Assembly: GCA_009692685.1 (NCBI GenBank) | Contig: SHYS01000001.1 | Span: 62,001-126,000 of the forward strand | DNA length: 64,000 nucleotides | Source: Dehalococcoidia bacterium | GTDB lineage: Bacteria > Chloroflexota > Dehalococcoidia > UBA2979 | Reading direction: 5' to 3' | Part shown: piece after piece, positions 36,049 to 44,420 of the stretch | Layout: every line of letters starts with the position of its first letter | How positions within the stretch are numbered: position 1 is the stretch's first letter | Notes under the pieces: model-generated | The model's database searches: none | Told to the model about the DNA's origin: nothing | Seen by the model: only the letters and a program-made list of their open reading frames with translations | Position numbers and translations under genes: made by a program

Positions 36049-37050
36049 CTAGCGCTTGCCCTGCTGGAGCCAGGACATCATGGCGCGCATTTCCTTGCCC
36101 ACCGTCTCCACGGGGTGCTCGGCGTTGATACGGCGCATCGCGTTGAAGTGCGGGCGGCCGACCTGGTTCTCGCCGATCCACTCGCGGGCGAAGCGGCCGT
36201 CCTGGATCTCCTCCAGCACGGTCTTCATCTCGGCCTTCACCTGCGGCCCGATGACGCGAGGTCCGCGTGTGTAGTCGCCGTACTCGGCGGTGTCGCTCAC
36301 CGAGTAGCGCATAAACTCCATGCCGCCCTCGTACAGGAGGTCCACGATCAGCTTCAGCTCGTGGAAGGTCTCGAAGTAGGCCGATTCCGGCTGGTAGCCC
36401 GCCTCGACCAGGGTCTCGAACGCCGCCTTGATCAGCGCGGTGACGCCACCGCAGAGGATCGTCTGCTCACCGAACAGGTCTGTTTCCGTCTCCTCTAGGA
36501 ACGTGGTCTCGAGGATGCCGCCGCGAGCGGCGCCGATGCCCTTGCCGTAGGCGAGCGCCGTTGCCATCGCGGATTCGCTCGCGTCCTGGTGGATCGCGAC
36601 GAGCGCCGGGACGCCGCCGCCCTCGATATAGACGCGGCGCACCAGGTGGCCGGGGCCCTTGGGAGCGATCATCGAGACATCGATGCCGGGGGGCGGGCTG
36701 ATCTGCCCGAAATGGATGTTGAAGCCGTGGGCGAACATCAGCGTCTTGCCGCTGGTGAGGTGCGGCTCGATGTGGTCCTCGTAGACCGTCTTTTGCACCT
36801 GGTCCGGGACCAGCATCATGATCACGTCTGAATCGCGTGCCACGTCATCGACGGTGCCCACAGTGAGTCCCGCCTCCTGTGCCTTCGCGATCGAGGGCGA
36901 CCCCGGGTAGAGGCCCACCGAGACCGTGACGCCGGACTCCTTGAGGTTGAGCGCGTGCGCGTGGCCCTGCGAGCCGTAGCCAATGACGCCGACCCTGCGA
37001 CCCTTCAGGATCCCGAGGTCAGCATCGCTTTCGTAGTAGATCTTTGCCAC
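36049..37050 (-). CDS. ilvC: Ketol-acid reductoisomerase (class I)
   Basis: IlvC converts acetolactate or acetohydroxybutyrate to the dihydroxy acid. The 333-residue class I length fits. The Rossmann motif is [20 protein letters not shown], followed by the NAD(P)-loop and [12 protein letters not shown], then [11 protein letters not shown] and the helical domain with [14 protein letters not shown] and [17 protein letters not shown]. It follows ilvN in the operon. Confidence 0.97.
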   Translation of the reverse strand: MAKIYYESDADLGILKGRRVGVIGYGSQGHAHALNLKESGVTVSVGLYPGSPSIAKAQEAGLTVGTVDDVARDSDVIMMLVPDQVQKTVYEDHIEPHLTSGKTLMFAHGFNIHFGQISPPPGIDVSMIAPKGPGHLVRRVYIEGGGVPALVAIHQDASESAMATALAYGKGIGAARGGILETTFLEETETDLFGEQTILCGGVTALIKAAFETLVEAGYQPESAYFETFHELKLIVDLLYEGGMEFMRYSVSDTAEYGDYTRGPRVIGPQVKAEMKTVLEEIQDGRFAREWIGENQVGRPHFNAMRRINAEHPVETVGKEMRAMMSWLQQGKR

Positions 37051-37153
37051 GCTCGTTCGCTCCGGTCTCTGCGCTTCGCTGTGCTGGGAAGAGTTGGAAT
37101 CTCGACTATATCCGCGCGGACCAGTTACGTGCCCGCCTCGCCGGACCCCAGGG

Positions 37154-37729
37154 CTAGTCGCTCACGAACGGCAGTTCGCCCTCGGGGCGGCGGCCGCTGT
37201 CGTGATGGAAGCGCTGGAGGTCGGCGGACTCCTGCTCGTGGACCGCCGTCGTCTTCGCACCTCGGACCATCGCCACGCGTCCGGTGCGGGTGAGTTCGCG
37301 GATGCCGAACGGCTGAAGGTTTTCGATGAGGGCGTTGTTGCGGTCCTCGTCGGCCACCGACTGGATGATCATCGAGGTCGGCGAGACATCGACGGCTTGG
37401 GCGCGGAAGATCTCGATCAGGTCGAGCACGTCGCGCCGCTGCTCCTTCGAGCAGCGCACTTTGATCAGCACCAGCTCGCGGACGACGGCCTCTTCCGCGG
37501 TGAGGTCGGAGACCTTCACCACGTCGATGAGCTTGTAGAGCTGTTTCTCCACCTGCTCGACGATGCCGTCCGCGCCATCGACGACGATGGTCATGCGCGA
37601 GATGCCATGCTCCTCGGTGGTGCCGACGGCGAGGGAATCGATGTTGTAGCCGCGCCGCCGGAAGAGCGAGGCGACGCGGTTCAGGACCCCGGGGCGGTCC
37701 TCGACGAGCGCGACGACTGTGTGTTTCAA
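37154..37729 (-). CDS. ilvN: Acetolactate synthase small (regulatory) subunit
   Basis: IlvN is the ACT-domain subunit that gives valine feedback control to IlvB. The 191-residue protein begins [34 protein letters not shown], a standard ACT start, and continues with [10 protein letters not shown] and the second domain. Its ATG overlaps the ilvB stop by ATGA. Confidence 0.96.
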   Translation of the reverse strand: MKHTVVALVEDRPGVLNRVASLFRRRGYNIDSLAVGTTEEHGISRMTIVVDGADGIVEQVEKQLYKLIDVVKVSDLTAEEAVVRELVLIKVRCSKEQRRDVLDLIEIFRAQAVDVSPTSMIIQSVADEDRNNALIENLQPFGIRELTRTGRVAMVRGAKTTAVHEQESADLQRFHHDSGRRPEGELPFVSD

Positions 37730-39420
37730 GACCGCACCTCCGAGGCGTCACGGGGCGCCTCCACCGTCTCTTTGAGTGAGGCGCCGGCGGGCACCATCGG
37801 CCAGACGTTGCCTTCTGCCTGCACCTGGAAGTCGAGGAGCACCGGGCCCGGGTGCGACTCCGCCTCGCGAATCGCGTTGTCGACCTGTTCCTTCTCGGTG
37901 ATGCGCATGGCGCGGATGCCGTACGCGTCGGCGAGCTTGAGGAAGTCGGGCTGCGTTATCGCCACCGAGACGTAGTTGTCCTGGTAGAACAGCTCCTGCC
38001 ACTGGCGAACCATGCCCAGGTAGCCATTGTTCATGATCGCCATCTTCACCGGCGTGCGCGCGTCGACCATGGTGGCGAGCTCCTGCAGCGTCATCTGGAA
38101 GCCGCCGTCACCGCAGATGGTCCAGACCGTCTCGCCCGGTCGCGCGACCTGCGCACCGACAGCGGCCGGCACCTCGAAGCCCATCGTCCCGAGGCCTCCC
38201 GAGGTGATAAGCTGGTGCGGTCGCGTGAACTTCATGTGCTGGGCGGCCCACATCTGGTGTTGACCCACGCCGGTCACGATCGTGGCGTCCGGCGACATCT
38301 CAGAAATGCGGTTCACGATGTACTGGACCGACAGCTCTGGTCCCGAGGGAATCGCCATCGAGTGGCCGTGCGCCTGCCGCAGATCATCGATCCAGCGAAT
38401 CCAGTCGATGTGGGAGTTATGGCGGACCGCCTCGGTGAGTTGAGGCAGCACGAGCTTCACGTCGCCAACGATCGGGATGGCGGCGACGACGTTCTTGTTG
38501 TGCTCGGCGGGGTCGATGTCGATGTGGATGATCTTGGCCGTCGGGTTGAAGTCGGCGAACCGCCCCAAGGCGCGGTCGTCCATGCGGTTGCCGATGCCAA
38601 TGATCACGTCCGCCTCGGATACGGCGTGGTTCGCCTCGTAGGAGCCGTGCATCCCCATCATCCCGTAGGACAGGATGTGATCGCGCGGGATCGAGCCGAG
38701 CCCGAGCAGCGTGTTGAGCACCGGGATGCCGGTCTTCTCCGCGAAGCGCCGCAGCTCCTCGTGCGCGTTGCCGAGGATGACTCCGTGGCCACCGATGATG
38801 ATCGGGCGCTCGGCGGCATCGATGAGTTCGGCGGCGCGCTTCACCTGGCCGGGGTGGCCGGTGGTAGCAGGCTTGTAGCCGCGAATCGAGATCTTCTCCG
38901 GCCACTCGAACTCCGCCTCGTCGATGAAGACGTCCTTCGGGATATCGATGTGGACCGGGCCGGGGCGGCCGGAGGTGGCGATATAGGCACCCTCGGCGAA
39001 CGTGTAGGCGATGTCCTCGGCGCGCATCACGAGGTAGTTGTGCTTCACCGCGGGCATGGTCATCCCGGTGATGTCCGCCTCCTGGAAGCCGTCCTTACCG
39101 AGGAGATTGCGACCGACGTTCCCGGTGATGAACAGCGTCGGAATCGAGTCCATCATCGCGTCCTGGATGGCGGTGAGCAGGTTCGTCGCGCCGGGGCCCG
39201 AGGTCGCCAGCGCCACACCGAGGCGCCCGCTGGCCTTGGCGTAGCCCTCGGCCATGTGCCCGCCGCCCTGCTCATGCCTCACGAGGATGTGACGGATCTC
39301 GGGGTGGGCGGGCAGGCGGTCGTACAGCGGCAGTACGACGCCGCCGGGGTATCCGAAGATGACGTCCACGCCGAGGCGCTTCAGGCTTTCGAGGACGATG
39401 TCAGCGCCGCTCATTCGCAT
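37726..39420 (-). CDS. ilvB: Acetolactate synthase large subunit
   Basis: IlvB is the ThDP-dependent catalytic subunit of acetohydroxyacid synthase. Key blocks are FGYPGGVVLPLYDRL, the catalytic Glu in RHEQGGGHMAEGYA, SGPGATNL, and the ThDP/Mg motif GDGGFQMTLQELATM through NNGYLGMVRQWQ. It is 564 residues from ATG 39420; a GTG at 39441 would add seven. It leads the ilv/leu operon and is preceded by a leader peptide and hairpin. Confidence 0.96.
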   Translation of the reverse strand: MRMSGADIVLESLKRLGVDVIFGYPGGVVLPLYDRLPAHPEIRHILVRHEQGGGHMAEGYAKASGRLGVALATSGPGATNLLTAIQDAMMDSIPTLFITGNVGRNLLGKDGFQEADITGMTMPAVKHNYLVMRAEDIAYTFAEGAYIATSGRPGPVHIDIPKDVFIDEAEFEWPEKISIRGYKPATTGHPGQVKRAAELIDAAERPIIIGGHGVILGNAHEELRRFAEKTGIPVLNTLLGLGSIPRDHILSYGMMGMHGSYEANHAVSEADVIIGIGNRMDDRALGRFADFNPTAKIIHIDIDPAEHNKNVVAAIPIVGDVKLVLPQLTEAVRHNSHIDWIRWIDDLRQAHGHSMAIPSGPELSVQYIVNRISEMSPDATIVTGVGQHQMWAAQHMKFTRPHQLITSGGLGTMGFEVPAAVGAQVARPGETVWTICGDGGFQMTLQELATMVDARTPVKMAIMNNGYLGMVRQWQELFYQDNYVSVAITQPDFLKLADAYGIRAMRITEKEQVDNAIREAESHPGPVLLDFQVQAEGNVWPMVPAGASLKETVEAPRDASEVRS

Positions 39421-39461
39421 TGGTAGTACCAACCCTGTCACTGCACGCGCAAACTCGATGG

Positions 39462-39491
39462 CCGCCAGCGCGCTTCCAGCGCAGATGGCGG
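39462..39491 (-). terminator. Attenuator-like hairpin upstream of ilvB
   Basis: On the minus strand CCGCCA-TCT-GCGC, a TGGAA loop, and GCGC-GC-TGGCGG can pair, about 45 bases before the ilvB start, with a short TTT after it. A competing GC-rich stem (GGCGGCGGCTGC region, about 39515-39546) lies between it and the leader-peptide stop. The arrangement fits ribosome-mediated attenuation. Confidence 0.55.
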
Positions 39492-39546
39492 TGTGAGGAG
39501 GCGCCCGACACGCGGGCGTGGGCGACAGCTGCTGCGCAGCCGCCGC

Positions 39547-39642
39547 CTAGCTAAGTACGAGTACGGAAATGGTAACGAGCAGCGACCGGGCAGGGTTGCC
39601 TGCCGGTGCGAGGAGAGCCGCGGGGGAAGAGGTTCGCGACAT
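39547..39642 (-). CDS. ilvB leader peptide (31 residues, branched-chain rich)
   Basis: A 31-residue frame, ATG 39642 to TAG 39547, ends in LLVTISVLVLS: eight of its last eleven residues are Leu, Val or Ile. Proline and serine dominate the first half. It starts about 10 bases after a plausible -10 element and is followed by alternative hairpins and then ilvB. This is the classic plan of an ilv attenuator leader. Confidence 0.75.
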   Translation of the reverse strand: MSRTSSPAALLAPAGNPARSLLVTISVLVLS

Positions 39643-39651
39643 GGTTCGTTA

Positions 39652-39681
39652 AGTATCGGCAGTCCGGGGGCGCGTCGTCAA
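39652..39681 (-). promoter_or_regulatory. Probable promoter of the ilvB leader
   Basis: TTGACG (-35) and GATACT (-10) are 18 bases apart on the minus strand, 9 bases before the leader-peptide ATG at 39642. The predicted transcript would have almost no 5' leader before that ATG. The -35 element overlaps one end of an 18-bp inverted repeat. Confidence 0.55.
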
Positions 39682-39929
39682 TTGGGGGGAGCGCCGGGTG
39701 GTGTCTCAGTTTGCCTTGCGTGTTCCAGTTTATGATGGTGCTCCCAATCCGTCAGCGCGCCGATGCTGCCGTTGATGCGCTCAAGGTGCGCCTCGATGCG
39801 CGCGAGGCTTGCATCGACCTCAACAATCCGAGGCTGCAGAAACACCCGCGCCGCGAGCGCCAGCACCGCAGCCACGCCGAGGACGGCGCTGTATACCTCG
39901 GTGATCAGGATGAGCGCGTCAGTTGTCAT
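39678..39929 (-). CDS. Small membrane protein, holin-like layout
   Basis: An 83-residue protein with one N-terminal membrane segment (LITEVYSAVLGVAAVLALAA), a predicted coiled coil (IVEVDASLARIEAHLERING) and a polar, proline-rich tail. The layout resembles small phage holin or spanin-like products, but that is only suggestive. Its ATG overlaps the stop of an upstream fragment (TAATG). The gene lies within an inverted-repeat-bounded segment. Confidence 0.55.
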   Translation of the reverse strand: MTTDALILITEVYSAVLGVAAVLALAARVFLQPRIVEVDASLARIEAHLERINGSIGALTDWEHHHKLEHARQTETPPGAPPN

Positions 39930-40035
39930 TAGAAACTCATCACTACGTGCCAGTTAGTGCCGTCGGAGATGACCTTCTTGCAGGAGTACTGAGACGCGAG
40001 TGAGCGCCGCATCGATGCGGCGCTCCCCCCAATTG
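39679..40035. mobile_element. 357-bp segment bounded by perfect 18-bp inverted repeats
   Basis: CAATTGGGGGGAGCGCCG at 39679-39696 recurs as its exact reverse complement at 40018-40035. Between them lie the 83-residue membrane ORF and, upstream of it on the minus strand, the 3' end of another gene (ASQYSCKKVISDGTNWHVVM, similar to tail-fibre-type SDGTNW endings). A further 22-base palindrome overlaps the right repeat. The shape suggests a MITE-like element or a captured phage scrap; no transposase is present. Confidence 0.55.
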
Positions 40036-40043
40036 AGAGTGCC

Positions 40044-40565
40044 TCAGCAGGCTTTGTTGGCGGGCAACGTAACGGTGGCGCGGGAGCCGCCCGGTAGGGG
40101 ATTCGGCGCGGCGCCGCTGGTTGGGACGATTGACGCGTATTCCCAGGTGAACTCGGCCGCCCGCTGGATGCCAAAGAGCACCATCAAGGAGTCGTCAGCG
40201 CCCGCAGTGCCCTCGGCCGTCGCCGACGGGCCCGCAGGTCCACCGAGGCGAAGCTAGACCTTCGCCCCCGGCGGCAGGCCCTTGTCGCAGGCGATGCCGA
40301 CAGACAGGTACGGCGGGGCGATGGTGAACTGCACCGCTAGCGGCTGGTGATCCCAACCTGCCGAGGCCGCACTCCCGGCCTTCGGTGCCGCCGTAGAGGA
40401 CCCGACCGCGGCTGCCGTCTGGGCCGGAACAGCCGGGGTGATGGCTGGTGCCGCCGGGGTGGGCGTCTCGGTAACTGCGCTCGGACAGCCGGGTGCTTGA
40501 GCCATCGCGAAGACTGCGAAGATCGCAATACCCGCGCGCATCAGCCATTGAGTGCGCTTCGACAT
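40044..40565 (-). pseudogene. Secreted Ala/Pro-rich protein with one in-frame TAG
   Basis: ATG 40565 opens a signal peptide (AGIAIFAVFAMAQAPGC, lipobox-like) and a Pro/Ala/Thr linker. After GIACDKGLPPGAKV a TAG (40254-40256) occurs. The same frame then continues LRLGGPAGPSATAEGTAGAD, VLFGIQRAAEFTWEYASIVP, GSRATVTLPANKAC to TGA 40044-40046. Composition and domain continuity across the TAG argue that the codon was CAG. The full product would be 173 residues. Family unknown. Confidence 0.7.
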
Positions 40566-40638
40566 GACTCGCCGCCCGACTCCGTCGCCTACGACAGCAA
40601 ACTACCACGGGTGGCGTAAGTCGCAAAGCATCGGCCGC

Positions 40639-42120
40639 TTAGCGCCCCCAGATCGAGGTGTTTGGGTACGCGGAGGCCCACGCCCCCCAGGTCGATTCCG
40701 TCCACGCGGCGGCCTCGTGGGTACGGCCATCGAGCTGGCTCACGAGCGCCTGTTCGCGGACCCACCAGCGATCGCCCGGGCGGCCGTCACTGCCGATGGC
40801 AGTGAAGTCGTCGCGGAACTCGGTGAGGTTGAGCGAGCCCGGGCGGTAGACCCGCACGGCCCGCGCGCCACCAGGCGAGAGCAGCAGGAAGCGCTCACCG
40901 CCCAGCGTGTCGACCGCGATTCGCTTCGCCCGCGCCTCATCGAGGACATACGCGCGCGCCTCGTTGCCCGTGACTATCCCGAGCACCCGGGTAGTCGGTG
41001 GCAGCCGCCCATCGAGGGGGGTGAGGGTGGGGAAGCGTGCCAGCTGCGCGGCATCGCGAGAACGCTGGGTGGCTGTCGAGTAGTCCCGCGCGAAGCCCGT
41101 TCCCAGCGACAGCACCCCCGTCGCCGGGTGCGCGCCGCTCCACTCGCCCCAGCTCGTGGTCACCAGCGGGCGGCGATCGAGGGTGACGCCACCGGCCGCC
41201 AGCGGACCGAGCACGGCTCGACCGCTGAAGGCGTCCCAGACCGTGCCGGACTGCTCGTCGAGGAGGAGGGGGCGACCATCGAGCCACAGGCCCGCGTCAC
41301 GGAATCGCACGGCACGGCCGCCCACGAGCGGCGAAAAGGCGGAGGCCGCCTCGCACGGCCCGCAGTAGGCGATGACCACCGGAATTCCGCCGACCTGGTC
41401 CTGCACCACGGGGTGCCAGGTGAAGAGGCGTCGCGGGTACGCCTTTGCTATCCCACCCAGCTGAAGGGCATACACGGCGTCGGCGGCTTCGAGGTAGCCG
41501 GCATCGTCTTTGTCTACCGTCGGTGGCGCATCGAGGCGGGGCAGCTCGCCCGGGCGCAGGCCTGCCCACATCATCAGCTCGGGCCGCACGCCGGTGGGGA
41601 CGGTGCTCCCCAGCATCGCGGCGTAGACGGGGTCGATGAACGCGAGCAGACGACCCTTCCAGCGCGCGTAGTCCTCGATCAGTGGCTGAGGGTTCGCTGC
41701 CAGCCAGTCGTACCAGCTGGCATCGCTCTCGAATCGCTCGCCGGTGAGCGCCGTGAGCGCCTGGGTTACCTCGGTGGCCCAGCCGACATCGAGCGAGCGC
41801 ATGTCGATGAGTGGCGCGACGAAACGCCGGTCTCCGGAGGCACCAATCGCGCGGATCGCGTCGAGCGCTTCCTTCGAGGGCGGCACGCAGCCGGCGGCCC
41901 GCGAGGGGTCGTCGAGCCAGCAGACCGCACGGGCAAGGAGGGTGGCGGGCGTCACGTCCGCGGCAGCCGTTGGCGACCGCGTCAGGTCGCGTCCGGTTCG
42001 CGGTGGCCCGGCGGCCTTCAGTACCGCTGAGGGAGCCTCGTCTTGTCCGCCACACGTGATCGCCAGCGCAGCGACGAGCGCGAGCACGAACGCCTGACGG
42101 CTCGAGGCGCGGCGCGGCAT
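40639..42120 (-). CDS. DUF3179-family lipoprotein
   Basis: A 493-residue exported protein with a lipobox-like ALAITCGG. The N-terminal half (about 60-190) is unrecognised. The C-terminal half is DUF3179: AYPRRLFTWHPVVQDQVGGI, PVVIAYCGPCEAASAFSP, and SGTVWDAFSGRAVLGPLAAG. The conserved Cys pair and His are retained (YCGPC). Function of DUF3179 is not established. The ATG is placed at 42120, five bases after the next gene on the same strand. Confidence 0.8.
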   Translation of the reverse strand: MPRRASSRQAFVLALVAALAITCGGQDEAPSAVLKAAGPPRTGRDLTRSPTAAADVTPATLLARAVCWLDDPSRAAGCVPPSKEALDAIRAIGASGDRRFVAPLIDMRSLDVGWATEVTQALTALTGERFESDASWYDWLAANPQPLIEDYARWKGRLLAFIDPVYAAMLGSTVPTGVRPELMMWAGLRPGELPRLDAPPTVDKDDAGYLEAADAVYALQLGGIAKAYPRRLFTWHPVVQDQVGGIPVVIAYCGPCEAASAFSPLVGGRAVRFRDAGLWLDGRPLLLDEQSGTVWDAFSGRAVLGPLAAGGVTLDRRPLVTTSWGEWSGAHPATGVLSLGTGFARDYSTATQRSRDAAQLARFPTLTPLDGRLPPTTRVLGIVTGNEARAYVLDEARAKRIAVDTLGGERFLLLSPGGARAVRVYRPGSLNLTEFRDDFTAIGSDGRPGDRWWVREQALVSQLDGRTHEAAAWTESTWGAWASAYPNTSIWGR

Positions 42121-42125
42121 CGAGG

Positions 42126-43376
42126 TCAGCGTGCCTCGCCCCACTGTCGCGAGGTCCACGCGCGCCCCGCCCTCGCCATCGGCGCTAGTGCGAGGATGGC
42201 CGGCCCGAACGAGTGCACCAGGTGGTCGTAGCCGTCGTCGCCGCGCACGACCTCGCAGAAGCGTCGCCAGAAACGGTCGCTGTGCTGGAGGAGCCAGACC
42301 CACGGATCGGGCCAGGCGTGAAAGATGTCCATGAGCGCTCTTGATGCGGCAGCGTCGCGGACCACCTCGCGAGAGATGGCGCGCTGGTAGGCCGCCAGTG
42401 ACGGCACCGAGCCCGCGAGGTACTCGTTGACTACGGGCGCGACGGCGGTGCCGGAGGCGATCGCGGCGTAGATACCCTCGCCGGACAGGGGATCGAGGAG
42501 CGCCGCAGCGTCGCCGATGAGCGCGGCGCCCCCGGTCGTCAGCGGAGCGCCCGGGCGACCGATCGGCAGGTGGTGCCCTCGAAGGTTGACCAGCTTGCTG
42601 CTGTCCAGGCCGTAGTCGCGACACACACGCTCGAGGGCCGGCCGTAATCGAGGCCCGGCGATCGCCTTCCAGCCGCCGACGCCGACGTTGATGTGGTCGC
42701 CCTTGGGGAAGACCCACGCGTACCCGCCCGGCATCACACCCAGCTGGAGGATGACGCGATCCTGCACCCAGGCGGGCGGGCCATCTGGACAGGGGATGTT
42801 GCCCTCGAGGGCGACCGCGGCCTCGGGCGCCTTCGCGAAGCCGAGGGAGTTCGCGACCACGCCGTTGGCGCCGTCCGCGCCGATAAGCGCTCGCGTCACA
42901 ATGCGCTGATTGCCGGCCTCTACCTCGAAGGTGCCGTCACCGAGCCGTGTCACGCGCGAAACGTGGACGCCATCACGAAACTCGGCGCCCGCTTGCTGGG
43001 CGTGCTCGACGAGGAAGGCGTCGAGGCGGCGGCGCTGCGTCATGTACGTCAGCACACCATCGTAATCTCGCTTCACGCGCTTGCCGAGGTGGCCAAGGCG
43101 CACCTCCGCGCCCGTGACCACGTGCTCGACGACCGGGGAGATGTCGAACGGCAGGAGCTGCGCACAGCGAATCGTGACGCCGCCACCACAGGGCTTGTCG
43201 CGAGGGAAGCGCGCGCGGTCGAGGAGCAGGACCTCCCGCCCTCGTGAGGCCAGCTCGCGCGCCGCGGTGCTGCCAGCCGGCCCGCCGCCGACCACCACCA
43301 CTTCGCGCTCGATCCGCTCGATACGCGCGGTCGACGATGTGGGCGTTGAGTCAGATAGATCTTCGGTAAAATGCAT
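42126..43376 (-). CDS. Geranylgeranyl-reductase-family FAD oxidoreductase
   Basis: The 416-residue flavoprotein has an N-terminal Rossmann motif VVVVGGGPAGSTAARELASR, the family-specific DRARFPRDKPCGGGV, and RALIGADGANGVVA. A second FAD motif is LIGDAAALLDPLSGEGIYAA. Members reduce isoprenoid chains of lipids or quinones, or act as halogenase-like monooxygenases; the KPCGGG motif favours the prenyl reductase group. Confidence 0.88.
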   Translation of the reverse strand: MHFTEDLSDSTPTSSTARIERIEREVVVVGGGPAGSTAARELASRGREVLLLDRARFPRDKPCGGGVTIRCAQLLPFDISPVVEHVVTGAEVRLGHLGKRVKRDYDGVLTYMTQRRRLDAFLVEHAQQAGAEFRDGVHVSRVTRLGDGTFEVEAGNQRIVTRALIGADGANGVVANSLGFAKAPEAAVALEGNIPCPDGPPAWVQDRVILQLGVMPGGYAWVFPKGDHINVGVGGWKAIAGPRLRPALERVCRDYGLDSSKLVNLRGHHLPIGRPGAPLTTGGAALIGDAAALLDPLSGEGIYAAIASGTAVAPVVNEYLAGSVPSLAAYQRAISREVVRDAAASRALMDIFHAWPDPWVWLLQHSDRFWRRFCEVVRGDDGYDHLVHSFGPAILALAPMARAGRAWTSRQWGEAR

Positions 43377-43431
43377 TCATCGATGCTACGACAGCGCCTC
43401 GCTATGGCGCGCGTCCGGTAACCTCGGTGGC

Positions 43432-44253
43432 ATGACTCAACCCATCGAACAGCCCGCGCGCGAGGCGTACACGCACGGCCATCACCCCTCGGTGGTCGGG
43501 CAGCATGCCCGACGCACCGTCGAGGCGGACTCCGAGTACCTGCTGCCGCACCTGCGCCCCGGACTGCGGCTCCTCGACGCGGGGTGCGGCCCGGGCAGCA
43601 TCACGCTGGGCCTCGCGCGCGCGGTCGCGCCCGGCGAAACCGTGGGCGTCGACATGGCGCCCGCGATCATCGAAGAGGCCAGCGCGCTGGCCGAGGGGGT
43701 CCCAAACCTGCGCTTCGAGGCCGCCGACGGCTACGCGCTGCCGTTCGAGGCCGGTTCATTCGACGTCGTGCACGCGCATCAGGTGCTCCAGCACCTCGCG
43801 CGCCCCGTCGATGCGCTCCGCGAATGGAGTCGCGTGCTGCGCCCGGGCGGCCTGGTTGCCGTGCGCGACGCCGATTACGGCACCATGTCGCCCTGGCCGC
43901 GGTCGCCCGAACTCGACCGTTTCTTCGACGTCTACCACGCCGTGGCGACACGCAACGACGCCGACGCCGACGCCGGTCGCCGCCTCGCCGCATGGGCCAC
44001 CGAAGCGGGCTTCGTGGATCTCGATGTGGGCGCCGTCGTCAAAGTCTTCGCCACGCGCGCGGACGTCGAGAACTGGGGCTACTCCTGGGCGGACCGCACC
44101 GCGCACTCAAGCCTCGCGGAACAGGCCGTTTCGTACGGCATCGCGAGTCGTGCGGAAATCGAAGAACTATCGGCGGCCTGGCGCCGCTGGGCGGACGCGC
44201 CGGATGCGTTCTTCATGTACGTCAACGTGAACGTGCTCGGCCGCGCGCCGTAG
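43432..44253 (+). CDS. Class I SAM-dependent methyltransferase (UbiE-like)
   Basis: A 273-residue enzyme with motif I LLDAGCGPGSITLGLA, then VGVDMAPAIIEEA, EAADGYALPFEAGSFDVVHA and HQVLQHLARPVDALREWSRV. This is the layout of UbiE/MenG-like and natural-product methyltransferases. It is divergent from the prenyl-reductase-like gene with about 55 bases between them. A role in quinone methylation beside that enzyme is conceivable but unproven. Confidence 0.88.
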   Translation: MTQPIEQPAREAYTHGHHPSVVGQHARRTVEADSEYLLPHLRPGLRLLDAGCGPGSITLGLARAVAPGETVGVDMAPAIIEEASALAEGVPNLRFEAADGYALPFEAGSFDVVHAHQVLQHLARPVDALREWSRVLRPGGLVAVRDADYGTMSPWPRSPELDRFFDVYHAVATRNDADADAGRRLAAWATEAGFVDLDVGAVVKVFATRADVENWGYSWADRTAHSSLAEQAVSYGIASRAEIEELSAAWRRWADAPDAFFMYVNVNVLGRAP

Positions 44254-44287
44254 GTCAGGCGGCGCCGCCTAGAGGACGGCGTCCCCC

Positions 44288-44420
44288 CGTTCGTGGTGAG
44301 CGCACGGTGAGCGTGTCGAACCACGAACCACACGCGTTGCACGATGGCGCGAGCCCTCCGGAGGTCTGATGCGCTCCGTCGAGGACGACGGGGCGTTCGA
44401 CGGGCTCAGGCCGAACGGGG
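44288..44420. repeat. Dispersed TTCGACAGGCTCA-type repeat cluster
   Basis: CGTTCGTGGTGAGCGCACGG followed by GTGTCGAACCACGAACC (44288-44328) and GTTCGACGGGCTCAGGCCGA (44392 onward) are degenerate copies of the repeat at 16239 and 30058. They fill the gap after the methyltransferase and reach into the last codons of the convergent acetyltransferase. Confidence 0.7.

Noticed and set aside
37852..39426. Plus-strand open frame of 524 codons opposite ilvB
   Set aside because: It is exactly antisense to ilvB, and its text is low-complexity Val/Arg/Asp typical of codon-position shadows.
1649..40565. Genome-wide reassignment of TAG to glutamine
   Set aside because: Several genes have TAG where Gln is expected, but TAG is also the ordinary end of many intact genes (degP-like, cobT, leuB, leuD, ilvC, ilvN, cimA), with no coding continuation after it.
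16117..44420. CRISPR array from the repeated TTCGACAGGCTCA units
   Set aside because: Copies are dispersed over 28 kb, in both orientations, with no regular spacers and no cas genes.
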